DNA of 64,000 nt from Tritrichomonas musculus (lineage: Eukaryota; Parabasalia; Tritrichomonadida; Tritrichomonadidae). The first letter of the stretch is position 1, and each line of letters begins with the position of its first letter. The notes below the pieces were generated by a model. The model had not been told where the DNA came from, did no database searches, and saw only the letters and a list, made by a program, of their open reading frames with translations. Of this stretch, positions 48,718-56,968 are shown in pieces. The position numbers were made by a program, and so were the translations under genes. The stretch is taken from the NCBI GenBank assembly GCA_039105265.1, contig JAPFFF010000036.1, forward strand, positions 434,001 to 498,000, written 5' to 3'.

Positions 48718-49368
48718 TCAACACATATCAGAGAAAATATTATTACGTCTTCTACGAATAGGTTGAGGCTGAATTTGAGGTGGGGGAGGAGCAGGCTCTT
48801 CTGGTTCTTCTATGTCGTTGGGCTCCTGAATATATTGTGGCTGTGTATACCGATAATATGGCTTTCTCATTTGTTTTTGCACCACTTTTTTAATCATCTT
48901 TTTTTGTTCTTTCTTAGCCCTTTCATTTTTGAATTCTTCCCCTAATAGCTTTAATTGATTTAATATCTCGATATTTATTGTTGGATCCTCCGCTTGTCGG
49001 AGGCAGCGAGTGCTCGCAGCTTCGTTGGCAAAGCCAACTTCACTGCGCGAATAAATTTGTGGAGATTGCGCTTGTGATTTTGTTCTAGTGATTTTTTTAG
49101 GGAGAGGTTTTGTTGGCTGAACAATAACTGGTGATTCATCTGACCGCTCTACTGTTGGTTCTTCTTCTTGTGGCTCAGGAGTTGGCTCAGCTGAGGATGG
49201 CTTAGATATTGGTTCATTAGCTGGTTTTGTTAATGGTTCTTTACGAGGTCTAACTATATATTTTCCTTCTGTTTTGGTAGGGAACACTTCATATTCTTCA
49301 TCATCTCTACCATTTAACCATTTTTGTATCACTTGTAATCTTTTGCTTTGAGGCACTCTTTTGCTCAT
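48718..49368 (-). CDS. Proline-rich Maverick protein carrying an in-frame hairpin module, 216 residues
   Basis: Low-complexity, proline- and glutamate-rich protein (PSSAEPTPEPQEEEPTVE; later PEEPAPPPPQIQPQPIRRRR) with a basic middle (KKEQKKMIKKVVQKQMRKPY). No domain recognised. About 23 residues around SEVGFANEAASTRCLRQAEDP are encoded by a GC-rich segment made of three hairpins (48985-49052), unlike the codon use of the rest of the gene. The insertion keeps the frame. A TCATA initiator-like sequence lies just before the ATG. It sits between the capsid candidate and the paralogous small proteins; a virion-internal or scaffold role would fit but is inference. Confidence 0.6.
   Translation of the reverse strand: MSKRVPQSKRLQVIQKWLNGRDDEEYEVFPTKTEGKYIVRPRKEPLTKPANEPISKPSSAEPTPEPQEEEPTVERSDESPVIVQPTKPLPKKITRTKSQAQSPQIYSRSEVGFANEAASTRCLRQAEDPTINIEILNQLKLLGEEFKNERAKKEQKKMIKKVVQKQMRKPYYRYTQPQYIQEPNDIEEPEEPAPPPPQIQPQPIRRRRNNIFSDMC
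48985..49052. repeat. GC-rich hairpin module inside a coding sequence
   Basis: CCTCCGCTTGTCGGAGG, GCGAGTGCTCGC and GTTGGCAAAGCCAAC are three successive perfect stems within 68 bases, inside the 216-residue frame. Confidence 0.8.
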
Positions 49369-49427
49369 TTATGAGCTTTAAAAAAATGTTTATATTTGCT
49401 TGCTATTACATGAATTTGTTTGAGTTT

Positions 49428-50132
49428 TCACCTTCTTGTTTTTCTTCGTCTTTTGATAACATATTTTTTGTTTCGATATATTTTATAGCTAGCCGGCTTT
49501 CTTGAATAATGAATACGTGGATAGTTCAAATAATTTAGATAGTAATTACCTAATATATCTCTATTTAAGTCTCCTAATTTCATTTTCAATTCTTTCTCCC
49601 TATCTTTGTTTTCTATTCTCTCGAAACCATTTCCTATTGTGTTCATTGTTTTGGCTCCTGCCTTTAAATATTTATTATCAGTTGCTTCACCTATAGCTTC
49701 TGCGATTTCACCACCAGTTTTAAATATCTCGCCTTTATTATCCCATGCCCATTTTAATCTATCCTTTGCTTTCTTTACCTCTTCATCATTATTTTTTGAC
49801 TTTCCATCTGTGATTTTATCATATGCTCTATTTATTTTGTTCATAAACTTCCCTACTATCCCTTCTGAATTTGTTTTTGTAGTAGTCATAGGAGGCGGTA
49901 CTGGAGGTGGAGCTGGTGTAGGAGGCGGCATCAGATTTTGGGTAGATGGAACATCTTTTTCTTGAGTCTCATTTGATGTTTTGATATTGTCGCTTGACTT
50001 CCTTCCAGTTAATTTGTTATATGCACTGCTTATCATATTTGATATTTTATCACTTATCCCTCCCATTGGTTCTTCTGTCCCATCACTTCGTAGAGTAGGA
50101 GCTGTACCCATACTAAATAACTCAAAAGACAT
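49428..50132 (-). CDS. Maverick small protein A, 234 residues (paralogue of the next gene)
   Basis: N-terminal half contains two related segments (DKISNMISSAYNKLTGRKS and GKFMNKINRAYDKITDGKS) around a proline-rich linker. The C-terminal half, KWAWDNKGEIFKTGGEIAEA ... NGFERIENKDREKELK ... YPRIHYSRKPASYK, aligns with the 167-residue neighbour. It ends in a strongly basic tail (KKYVIKRRRKTRR). No domain recognised. The basic end and its position beside the packaging ATPase suggest a DNA- or capsid-associated protein, without proof. Confidence 0.6.
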   Translation of the reverse strand: MSFELFSMGTAPTLRSDGTEEPMGGISDKISNMISSAYNKLTGRKSSDNIKTSNETQEKDVPSTQNLMPPPTPAPPPVPPPMTTTKTNSEGIVGKFMNKINRAYDKITDGKSKNNDEEVKKAKDRLKWAWDNKGEIFKTGGEIAEAIGEATDNKYLKAGAKTMNTIGNGFERIENKDREKELKMKLGDLNRDILGNYYLNYLNYPRIHYSRKPASYKIYRNKKYVIKRRRKTRR

Positions 50133-50160
50133 TTAATTGGAAACAAAATTGACTACTGGC

Positions 50161-50664
50161 TCACTTCTTTGATTTCTTTTTCTTTTTACTACTTGTCGAG
50201 CCCTGTCTTTGTTGATACTCTATTTTCCTCTTCAATTGTTCTATTTTTGCTTCTTCTCCATCATCAAACATATTTCTTTTCTGATATAATGCTGTTGGTT
50301 TCCTTCCATAATGAATACGTGGAAAATCAGAATAGGCTACATATTTATTTCCAAATAGACGACTATTCCTTTCCTCTAATAATTTTTCCAACTCACTTTT
50401 TTTTGTTCTGTTTTCGATTCTCTCTAAACCATTGCCTGCTGCCTGTGCACCTGCTCCTGCGGCCATTAAAATAGGATTCCCTATTGTTGCTCCAATATCT
50501 TTAACTGCTTCTCCTCCTGTTTTTAATATCTCTGCTTTATTATTCCAAACCCAATTTGTTGCATCTTTAACTCCTCTCATAAATCTTCCAAAAGTACCAC
50601 CACCAGAATCTGGTGGTGCTGTAGATTGAATATATTTTCCAGAATCAATAGTTCCTGACGGCAT
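50161..50664 (-). CDS. Maverick small protein B, 167 residues (paralogue of the previous gene)
   Basis: Core FMRGVKDATNWVWNNKAEIL ... NGLERIENRTKKSELEKLLEERN ... YSDFPRIHYGRKPTALYQK is homologous to protein A. A glycine/alanine-rich segment (MAAGAGAQAAGNG) lies in the middle, and the C-terminus is lysine-rich (SSKKKKKSKK). It is 28 bases from gene A and 15 bases from the ATPase. Gene A and gene B look like an old tandem duplication within the element. Confidence 0.6.
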   Translation of the reverse strand: MPSGTIDSGKYIQSTAPPDSGGGTFGRFMRGVKDATNWVWNNKAEILKTGGEAVKDIGATIGNPILMAAGAGAQAAGNGLERIENRTKKSELEKLLEERNSRLFGNKYVAYSDFPRIHYGRKPTALYQKRNMFDDGEEAKIEQLKRKIEYQQRQGSTSSKKKKKSKK

Positions 50665-50679
50665 TTATTATAAATAAAA

Positions 50680-51537
50680 CTATGACTCAAAGTAATATTT
50701 GTTGGCTGTTATATTGCAAATAAATTTATCGTGAGGTTCTCTATGCTGCAAATATTCTTTAACCGTCTTTTTGATATTTAGATTGTTATTCGTTTGTTGA
50801 AGCAAAGATGTAAAATCTTCTTCTGAATATCCACTATAACATATCAAATCTGTAGCCAATCTCTTTGCGTTTATGTGGACAAATCTAATTGTTTGAATAG
50901 CCATAATACAAGTAATATTATAGTGTCTCGTTTTGGTCAGTAGTCTTAAGAATTCAGTATTGTTATGTGTTAATAAATCACTTCCTGCACAGTCATCTAA
51001 TATTATCAGGGTGTTGTATGGATATGATGAAGTTTGATATTTTACCAGCTTGTTTGCTATATATACTATTCTATCATCTATTTCTTGTAGGGAGTGCTTA
51101 TTTATTAGTCTCTGCATTTCTTCATTTGTCTCTTTCATTCTTGATAATACATGCTTTACCATTGCATAATATTTTATCTTTCTCTTTAGATGCTTCTTTA
51201 GATAATCCATTAATTCTGCTTCATTTAAATATACTATTGGTGTCTTTACATTTTTACTCATCGCTTCTGCAGTTTTGTCCATCTTGCCGCTTGTTGAGCA
51301 GAAGATAATTTTTTGGTAGTATGGATGCTTAAATAATCTCTCTGTGATTAAAATGTGTTTCCATATCCAATAACTCTTTCCTGCACCTGGTTTTCCTATA
51401 AGAAAATAGATACCATTAGTGCTAAATGGATAGGATGGATGTAATGGTTTCATTAACGCGGCTTCTATTTCTTTTTGGTTTTTCTTCATTGTCTTTTGGA
51501 TTAGTGATTCCACTTCTTTCATTATTTGTTTAGACAT
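50680..51537 (-). CDS. Maverick FtsK/HerA-type packaging ATPase, 285 residues
   Basis: P-loop ATPase of the A32-like genome-packaging group found in Polintons and large DNA viruses. Walker A GKPGAGKSYW lies near residue 48, and Walker B is NTLIILDDCAGSD. HNNTEFLRLLTKTRHYNITCIMAIQT has the conserved sensor-like region with the characteristic RH and Q residues. Length is normal. Expected role: pumping element DNA into a capsid. It lies 10 bases from the integrase stop and is co-directional with it. Confidence 0.88.
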   Translation of the reverse strand: MSKQIMKEVESLIQKTMKKNQKEIEAALMKPLHPSYPFSTNGIYFLIGKPGAGKSYWIWKHILITERLFKHPYYQKIIFCSTSGKMDKTAEAMSKNVKTPIVYLNEAELMDYLKKHLKRKIKYYAMVKHVLSRMKETNEEMQRLINKHSLQEIDDRIVYIANKLVKYQTSSYPYNTLIILDDCAGSDLLTHNNTEFLRLLTKTRHYNITCIMAIQTIRFVHINAKRLATDLICYSGYSEEDFTSLLQQTNNNLNIKKTVKEYLQHREPHDKFICNITANKYYFES

Positions 51538-51547
51538 TTACATAACA

Positions 51548-52624
51548 TTAAATCCATTTCCTGATATTATTTGGAATATTTTTTTGTTTTGACCAGTAAT
51601 CCATCTCAAGATTGGATAATTTAGTTGGTGCTCCCTCTCGTAAATTTTTAGCTGGTATTACATCTTCTGTTCCCTCGCTATATTTTATTTTATATTTATT
51701 CTTAGCTGCATCATATGATATAATCTTCTCTACAATTCCTCTCTTGCCTCCCTTTAGTGTTTGCGCTATATTTTTATTTTGTGTTTTTATTAGTCTGTAT
51801 CCTGGCAGCTTATCAATTGATTCATCTTTAGACTTAACTATAAATTGGTTGCCAGCCTTGGAATCAACTATGTATGCTTCTTTACTGACCCTATTTCTGC
51901 GCTTAGAAAATGGTTCCTTAGCTTGAATAATTCTAACTCTATCATTTGGTTTGAAATCATAGGGATTATTTTGTGATTTGGTTTTTACATATTCTTTTTC
52001 ATCTTTTTCTGTCATTTCATTTGGTATTTTATAGTCTAGTGACCTGTGGGGAGAATTGTTGTATGAATCTATTAAACCATTCATCTCTTGTTCTCCAATA
52101 TATCTATTCTCACCTACCATATCTCTTATTGTTCTCATGAATCTATTTATAATACCTAGAACATTATGGTTATTGTCTTCTGTTGTATTGTATATTATGT
52201 CATGTGTTTTCATCAGTTGCAATACATCGTTGGACAAATAAGCTGCATCTTGGTCTGATGTTATAGAATAGACATCTGGTTCTTCTTCAAAAAATTTGTT
52301 AAGTGCTTTGGCTACTTCTTTTGCACCCTTCCCCTTCATTGGATAACAGTATGCTTTTCTCGTGTTAATATTAATTAACATCAAATAATTTAATCCATCC
52401 TTGGTTTTGTCATTTATGAATGTGTCCATTTGGTATCCACCTGAATGCTTCGAATAGATGTTCATGAATTTTGCCTTTAGTACTTTAACATCATGAACCA
52501 CTTTCTTTAAATAATTCAATGCTGCCTCTTCTGTGAATCCATAGCGTTTTGCAAGAGGGACAAATTTAGATGGTGTCTTCCACGGAAATTTCTTAAATAA
52601 CTCATCTATTGTCTTGTAAGTCAT
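51548..52624 (-). CDS. Maverick retroviral-type integrase, 358 residues
   Basis: RVE-family integrase. The first catalytic aspartate is in GGYQMDTF, the second in ITSDQDAAY. The position 36 residues later, where glutamate is expected, reads IINRFMRTIRDM, so an asparagine precedes RF. YNNSPHRSLDYKIPNEMT is the typical integrase segment after the core. The C-terminus has a small beta domain (GIVEKIISYDAAKNKYKIKY, a chromo/Tudor-like or SH3-like fold). The start is taken at ATG 52622-52624 (MTYKTIDELF). Function: insertion of element DNA into chromosomes, if active. The missing glutamate may mean inactivity or a family variant. Confidence 0.87.
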   Translation of the reverse strand: MTYKTIDELFKKFPWKTPSKFVPLAKRYGFTEEAALNYLKKVVHDVKVLKAKFMNIYSKHSGGYQMDTFINDKTKDGLNYLMLININTRKAYCYPMKGKGAKEVAKALNKFFEEEPDVYSITSDQDAAYLSNDVLQLMKTHDIIYNTTEDNNHNVLGIINRFMRTIRDMVGENRYIGEQEMNGLIDSYNNSPHRSLDYKIPNEMTEKDEKEYVKTKSQNNPYDFKPNDRVRIIQAKEPFSKRRNRVSKEAYIVDSKAGNQFIVKSKDESIDKLPGYRLIKTQNKNIAQTLKGGKRGIVEKIISYDAAKNKYKIKYSEGTEDVIPAKNLREGAPTKLSNLEMDYWSKQKNIPNNIRKWI

Positions 52625-52650
52625 TAATTTGTAAAAAAATAAACCGCTCG

Positions 52651-53382
52651 TCAATATAGCATTTTACGGTAAGGGAAGAATATCATTTCGATAGAAAATG
52701 ATTCACTTCTTGGTATTTTAACTGGTATATCTTTGTGTCGACCAGAATAGAATTCTATCCAAAATCTTTGGTCTGTTGAATTCAGCTTAAAGTATTTAAT
52801 AGGGTTGAAGTATATTGTAGTGTTTCCAACATAACCTCGATTAGATTGGTTTCCAAAAGATGAATAAATTTTACATGAATGCCTATCCCATACATTATAA
52901 AAATTGACTTCTCTTAGCCATTCGTATTGATATTTATTGTAATAATTAGCTCCTTCTTCAGCACTAATATTAAATACGTCTTCGAAATCATATTTTCTGT
53001 CAATCTTGCCAAAATCTTCAACAGTTCTATGGGGGAATACTAAAGATATATCAATATAATATGGACTCTTCTTGTCATAATTATGACGAGATGACATTTT
53101 TTCTATGTATGTTTTCCGCTCGTAATCATAAAAACCATCTGTCATTATATCAAGCTCTGTTGGGAGGCTTCTTGGGTCTTGAGAGAATTTTGGCTTATCT
53201 TTATACTTAGCCTTTTCTTCTTCTGTTGTAGCCTTTTTTAGTTTATCGTCTATAGTTGGATCGTTCACATCAGATGTTATAGCTGGATCGTTCACATCAG
53301 ATGTTTTAGCTGGATCGTTCACATCAGATGTTATAGCTGGATCGTTTACATCAGATGTCATAGTTGGATCTATCTGATTCAT
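52651..53382 (-). CDS. Maverick protein with minisatellite-coded N-terminus, about 243 residues
   Basis: Starting at ATG 53380-53382 it reads MNQI, then four NDP[TA]xTSDV repeats, then a normal globular part (DDKLKKATTEEEKAKYKDKP ... SFSIEMIFFPYRKMLY). The globular part is aromatic and beta-rich (GYVGNTTIYFNPIKYFKLN, RFWIEFYSGRHKDIPVKIPR), which would suit a single jelly-roll minor capsid protein, but no homologue was recognised. The first codons come from host sulfatase sequence outside the element, so the native 5' end is missing or lies elsewhere, possibly at 40386 on the other strand. It is 27 bases upstream of the integrase start. Confidence 0.6.
   Translation of the reverse strand: MNQIDPTMTSDVNDPAITSDVNDPAKTSDVNDPAITSDVNDPTIDDKLKKATTEEEKAKYKDKPKFSQDPRSLPTELDIMTDGFYDYERKTYIEKMSSRHNYDKKSPYYIDISLVFPHRTVEDFGKIDRKYDFEDVFNISAEEGANYYNKYQYEWLREVNFYNVWDRHSCKIYSSFGNQSNRGYVGNTTIYFNPIKYFKLNSTDQRFWIEFYSGRHKDIPVKIPRSESFSIEMIFFPYRKMLY
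53251..53370 (-). repeat. 27-bp minisatellite, right array
   Basis: About 4.5 units in the same orientation as the middle array and inverted relative to the left array. The outer edge abuts host-like sequence at about 53371. Confidence 0.95.
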
Positions 53383-54376
53383 TTGTATTATTATATACTT
53401 TTCGACCAAAAGGGCATTCAGGCTGATAAGCTTTAATTCCAATTAAATCGAGAATTGTTGGAGCGAAATCATAATATGTAATTTCGCCTTTCACTCTATA
53501 AATTGGATCAACCTTTTCCATTCCAGGAAACAAAATAAACAACTGTTTAAAATTAGTATTAAAAGGTTTATGATCTGAAAAAACCACAAGAAGTGTGTGT
53601 TCGTACATTTTTAATTCCAAAAATTTATTGCCGACAGCGTAATCAATGCAATGAAAGCATTTTTTATATTCTTTCATTCCTTGGAAGGCTAGTTTACACC
53701 ATCTTGGCCTTCTATATGGAGAATGTGTATCTTCATTCACTACTAATGTTAAATATTTTTTATTGAATTGAGAATCACGATTTTTTTTATCAATTTCGAT
53801 CAAATATTTCTCAGCTATATGATTACACAAATACAAGTCATTTTTACCAACGTAAACTCGTGAATAATGATGCTGTAAAATCCAATTTTCAAATCCCATT
53901 ACATCACCTCTTCCTGCTATTAAATAATTCAATGTATAATTATATGTACTCAAAATATCTGGAATGCCTTTTATTCCAATAATGTATTCGTAATCAGTTT
54001 CGTGTGATAAAGTTTTGAATTTAGGATCTGGATAAATTTGAGGAATGCCTGTCTGTGTTACTGCCATGCCAGCTAATGACCATGATGTATAAGGTTCATT
54101 ATTTATTGGTGCAATAATTTCATATCGTTATGATAAATTGAACAAGTTTAGAGATATTTTGAACTCTTTCGCCATTTCATAAGGAAAAGACTATAATTGA
54201 ATTAATAACAAACTTTTTTGCTGCTTGATAGAAGACAAAATTCTTGGCTTCATTTCATATTTGTTGAAGAGCATTCGCTTTAGAATTGAATAATATACAT
54301 CATCTTTTGAATCAAAAAGTGATTTGTTATTTTCATCATGAAAATCTCTTAAAATTGAGAGCAAAAATAGAAACAT
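53351..54376 (-). pseudogene. LTA-synthase-like sulfatase gene, inactivated
   Basis: Begins with ATG at 54374-54376 (MFLFLLSILRDFHDENNKS) behind an initiator-like TCATTA. The reading frame continues through two in-frame stops (TAG 54191-54193, TAA 54128-54130) without a frame change to 53371. It then enters the Maverick minisatellite and stops. Family motifs are KSLLLIQL-stop-SFPYE, where the stop sits at the glutamate that binds metal in LtaS-type enzymes; EPYTSWSLAGMAVTQTGIPQ with the candidate nucleophile threonine; VVNEDTHSPY; and LLVVFSDHKPF with the metal-binding Asp-His. The family belongs to the alkaline phosphatase superfamily. The C-terminal end was lost to the element. Confidence 0.82.
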
Positions 54377-54382
54377 TAATGA
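54377..54382 (-). promoter_or_regulatory. Initiator-like element (TCATTA) of the sulfatase pseudogene
   Basis: Minus-strand TCATTA immediately before the ATG. It fits the trichomonad initiator consensus and supports this as the original gene start. Confidence 0.5.
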
Positions 54383-54861
54383 ATAATGACAAATGGAGAT
54401 TGAAATTGTAATTCTTGGTATTTGTATTATGAATTGGTACTCTCCTAGAATAATGCTTGTAAATTCTCAATTTTCTGAGCTCTATCATATTTGAATTGTG
54501 GAAATTTTAAATAAATTATTTTTCTATCAATTTTTTTCAAAACCCCCTAACGATAAAAAAACCCCTAACTTTTTTAAAATTTGAGAGAAAACTTTTTATA
54601 GATCAATAAATATTCATTCATTTTAATATATTTAATAATGTATTCAATATTATTTATGTATTATAATTTAGAAGCCCTGATTTTAACTTTACAAAACCCC
54701 TTAACTTTTTTCCATATTTAAATTCAAAAGCTTCATCAAATATTAGTAACAAAGCTTAAGTTAGATTTGATCTAAAAACTTAAGCTTCATCAAATTAACT
54801 TAAGCTTCATCAAATTAACTCCATCAGATGTTATACTTAAGCTTCATCAAATTAACTCCAT
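54383..54861. other. Non-coding; short tandem repeat near its end
   Basis: AT-rich. Bases 54770-54860 contain three copies of CTTAAGCTTCATCAAATTAA(CT). A CATCAGATGTTATA word at 54823 equals part of the Maverick minisatellite unit, possibly by chance. Confidence 0.45.
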
Positions 54862-55336
54862 CTAGACTTGTTATATTGATAATCGATATCAAAAACGTCA
54901 CTTTTTTGCATCTGATACTCGATTATCAGTTTACAAATCTGATATCGAGATTATCGATTATCAAGATATCAGATATGAAATGTGATATAAAAAATTATTG
55001 TAAACTTGATATCAATTACCGAGATCTCGAGATCTCAAACAGATTTATCTTCTTTTATAATTGGTATTTGTGATTTTATGATATTTAAAAATATATAATA
55101 TAATATATTGATGTTTATTTTAAGATTAAAATCAAAAAATACATTCTTTTTTTATGATATATTTGAGATTAAAATACGATCATATATTTATCAAAAAGTT
55201 TAATTGAAAATTCTGATATCAAAAGCAGAGAAAAAAATTCTCGATCTCTGAAATCGATCTCGAGAATCTGTGTATATTTATGTATCGATATCAAAAAGTC
55301 AATTATCGATCTTGAGAATCGGAGAATAACAAGTCT
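54862..55336. mobile_element. Non-autonomous DNA element, 475 bp, 8-bp duplication
   Basis: Ends CT-AGACTTGTTAT and ATAACAAGTCT are inverted, and AACTCCAT flanks both sides (54854-54861, 55337-55344). The interior is dense in ATCGATATC, GATATC and AGATCTCGAGATCTC palindromic words. Its left 240 bases recur at 60846-61086. Confidence 0.7.
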
Positions 55337-55344
55337 AACTCCAT

Positions 55345-55611
55345 AAAATAAAAAACAATCGCTAGTTCATTGGAGAACAATATTTACTTCTGTAATCATG
55401 AAATTTATAAACTTGAACAAAATAAACAAAGAATAGCTGTTAAAGTGATTAAAATTTGACTTAATTGAAAATGAATTGATGAGATTCAAAGTATATCAAG
55501 TTATTGAGGGGGAAAAATAAAAAGGGAAATATTTAATTTTGGAATTTAAAAATTTATTTTATGATTGGAGAAGTTTTTATCTTTATGGTTCTGATATAGC
55601 AAAATATATGT
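55345..55611. other. Non-coding; faint kinase-like remnant
   Basis: One frame reads YKLEQNKQRIAVKVIK, like the start of a kinase domain, but there is nothing else recognisable, and stops follow at once. Confidence 0.25.
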
Positions 55612-55925
55612 GATGGTCCTTTTGCTTTAATTCTGGACGTTTACAGAGCTCTTTTTGAAAAATCTGTTATAGATCATGTAGCTAAATTAGGAATAAAGCA
55701 ATTATTTGTTCCAGTATGCTAGATTGGAATTTATCTGACATTAGATCGAATGCTATTTGGGAATAGTTAAAAAGTAATTGATATCAAAGGACCAAAAAAT
55801 GAAACTGCATCTGATCAAAAAAAAGTTGTAAAATATTCTCAAGAAATGAAAGAAATATGGAATAGCATCAGATCTTCCTGGAATGTTCCGGAATTAAATT
55901 ATTTATGAGAAATTAATGAAATGAT
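55612..55925 (+). pseudogene. Decayed pogo/CENP-B-type DDE transposase fragment
   Basis: The plus-strand frame ALILDVYRALFEKSVIDHVA, then LGIKQLFVPV, a stop, and IYLTLDRMLFGNS fits the DDE_1 core motifs (lD.y.aH and vP...T...QPLD.). It is followed by KGPKNETASDQKKVVKYSQE. Two stops interrupt the frame. It probably derives from a pogo-like transposon; the matching termini were not identified. Confidence 0.6.
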
Positions 55926-56043
55926 ATGTTTTTACCTCGAAAATCGACATTTTTTGGGAAGATAATATCCCTCATTTACATGTACAATGAATGTAATCAA
56001 GGCAAAAGACTACGTAATTTTATTTCAAGATAACTTGAAATAA

Positions 56044-56765
56044 ACATAGGAGTTGCTATAATTGACAATTTTTCAGCCAAAAGAGTTATGATCAAAAAAA
56101 TAAGACAATATCATATGCATATCATAAAGTTCATAACACTTTTAAAGCATAAATTGGAATATACAATGGATTAAGCACAATTTTGGATTACACTCACAAG
56201 CTTTCAAATCAAAACAGAACAACTGCTAAAGAAATTGTAGCCACTTACCCAAAGAATAACAATACTAAATGAGTAGATGATTTTTACCCCCACAGCTTTC
56301 TAAAATAGTTTAAAGATAAAATCAACAAAGAATTTGATGATTAATTTGAAACATTATCAATATTCAAAGCATTTATTGATATGTTTGATAATTTAAAAAA
56401 ATTATCGAGCAATATTTATCCCAAGTTTTTGGAAACTGCTAAGCTTTACTAGATTTATGTTCACAAGGAAATCATCTAGATGAGCTCATCTTTTCATTGA
56501 AAGAATCAATGACTATATTTTAAATGGTAATAATCCTATTAACATGTTTTTTTCAAATATCTTATCACAAGATGGGGCACTCTACAGCAATATATATTTT
56601 AAAAGGTTGTTACTAGCATCCAGATACTCAAAATCAATTTTATAGTAAACATAGAATTGATTTTGATTCATATGATAAAATAATAGCAAATCTTGTTAAT
56701 CAAGAATTGGATATGCTTTTGTTTGATGAAGAGAATGCGTATCCAACTGAAGTAGTATAGTTATC
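56044..56765 (+). pseudogene. Decayed coding region, unrecognised
   Basis: Plus-strand pieces with protein-like composition separated by stops and frame shifts: NQNRTTAKEIVATYPKNNNT, FDNLKKLSSNIYPKFLETAK, and SKHRIDFDSYDKIIANLVNQ followed by ELDMLLFDEENAYPTEVV. No family recognised. Confidence 0.4.
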
Positions 56766-56968
56766 AGGCTGCTTAACAAACCAAGTTGAAATTTTTATCC
56801 TAATCCAATCTCGCTTGTCTTATTTTATATATCAAAAATATGTATGATGAAAATTATCAATTAAAATAAAGAAAACAGATAGATTTCCCTACTTCCACTT
56901 TTTGTCCAAAAAAAAAGTTTAACTTTTTCTTTGAATACCGTTTACATATAAAAAAACTATTTTATATA

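Larger units (their letters stand above)
40060..53370. mobile_element. Maverick/Polinton-derived region, rearranged
   Basis: Defined by a retroviral-type integrase (51548-52624), an FtsK/HerA-type packaging ATPase (50680-51537) and a co-directional block of structural-type genes, the hallmark set of Polintons. The left third is a palindrome of two facing element ends (41105-42019 and 42137-43051). Minisatellites bound it on the left (40416-41106) and right (53251-53370). Neither a type-B DNA polymerase nor an adenovirus-like protease is seen, so the element is incomplete or depends on other copies. No clear target duplication was found, and the right edge passes inside a minisatellite fused to a host sulfatase pseudogene. 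Outer boundaries are approximate. Confidence 0.8.

Noticed and set aside
40060-53370. Simple Maverick insertion with terminal inverted repeats given by the left and right minisatellites
   Set aside because: No flanking 5-6-bp target duplication was found, the missing 3' end of the sulfatase is not on the left side, and internal facing ends point to a rearranged structure.
54125-54195. Reassigned stop codons (TAG/TAA read as amino acids) in the sulfatase frame
   Set aside because: All intact genes in the window end at normal TAA/TAG/TGA. Two stops in one frame plus element disruption are better explained by a pseudogene.
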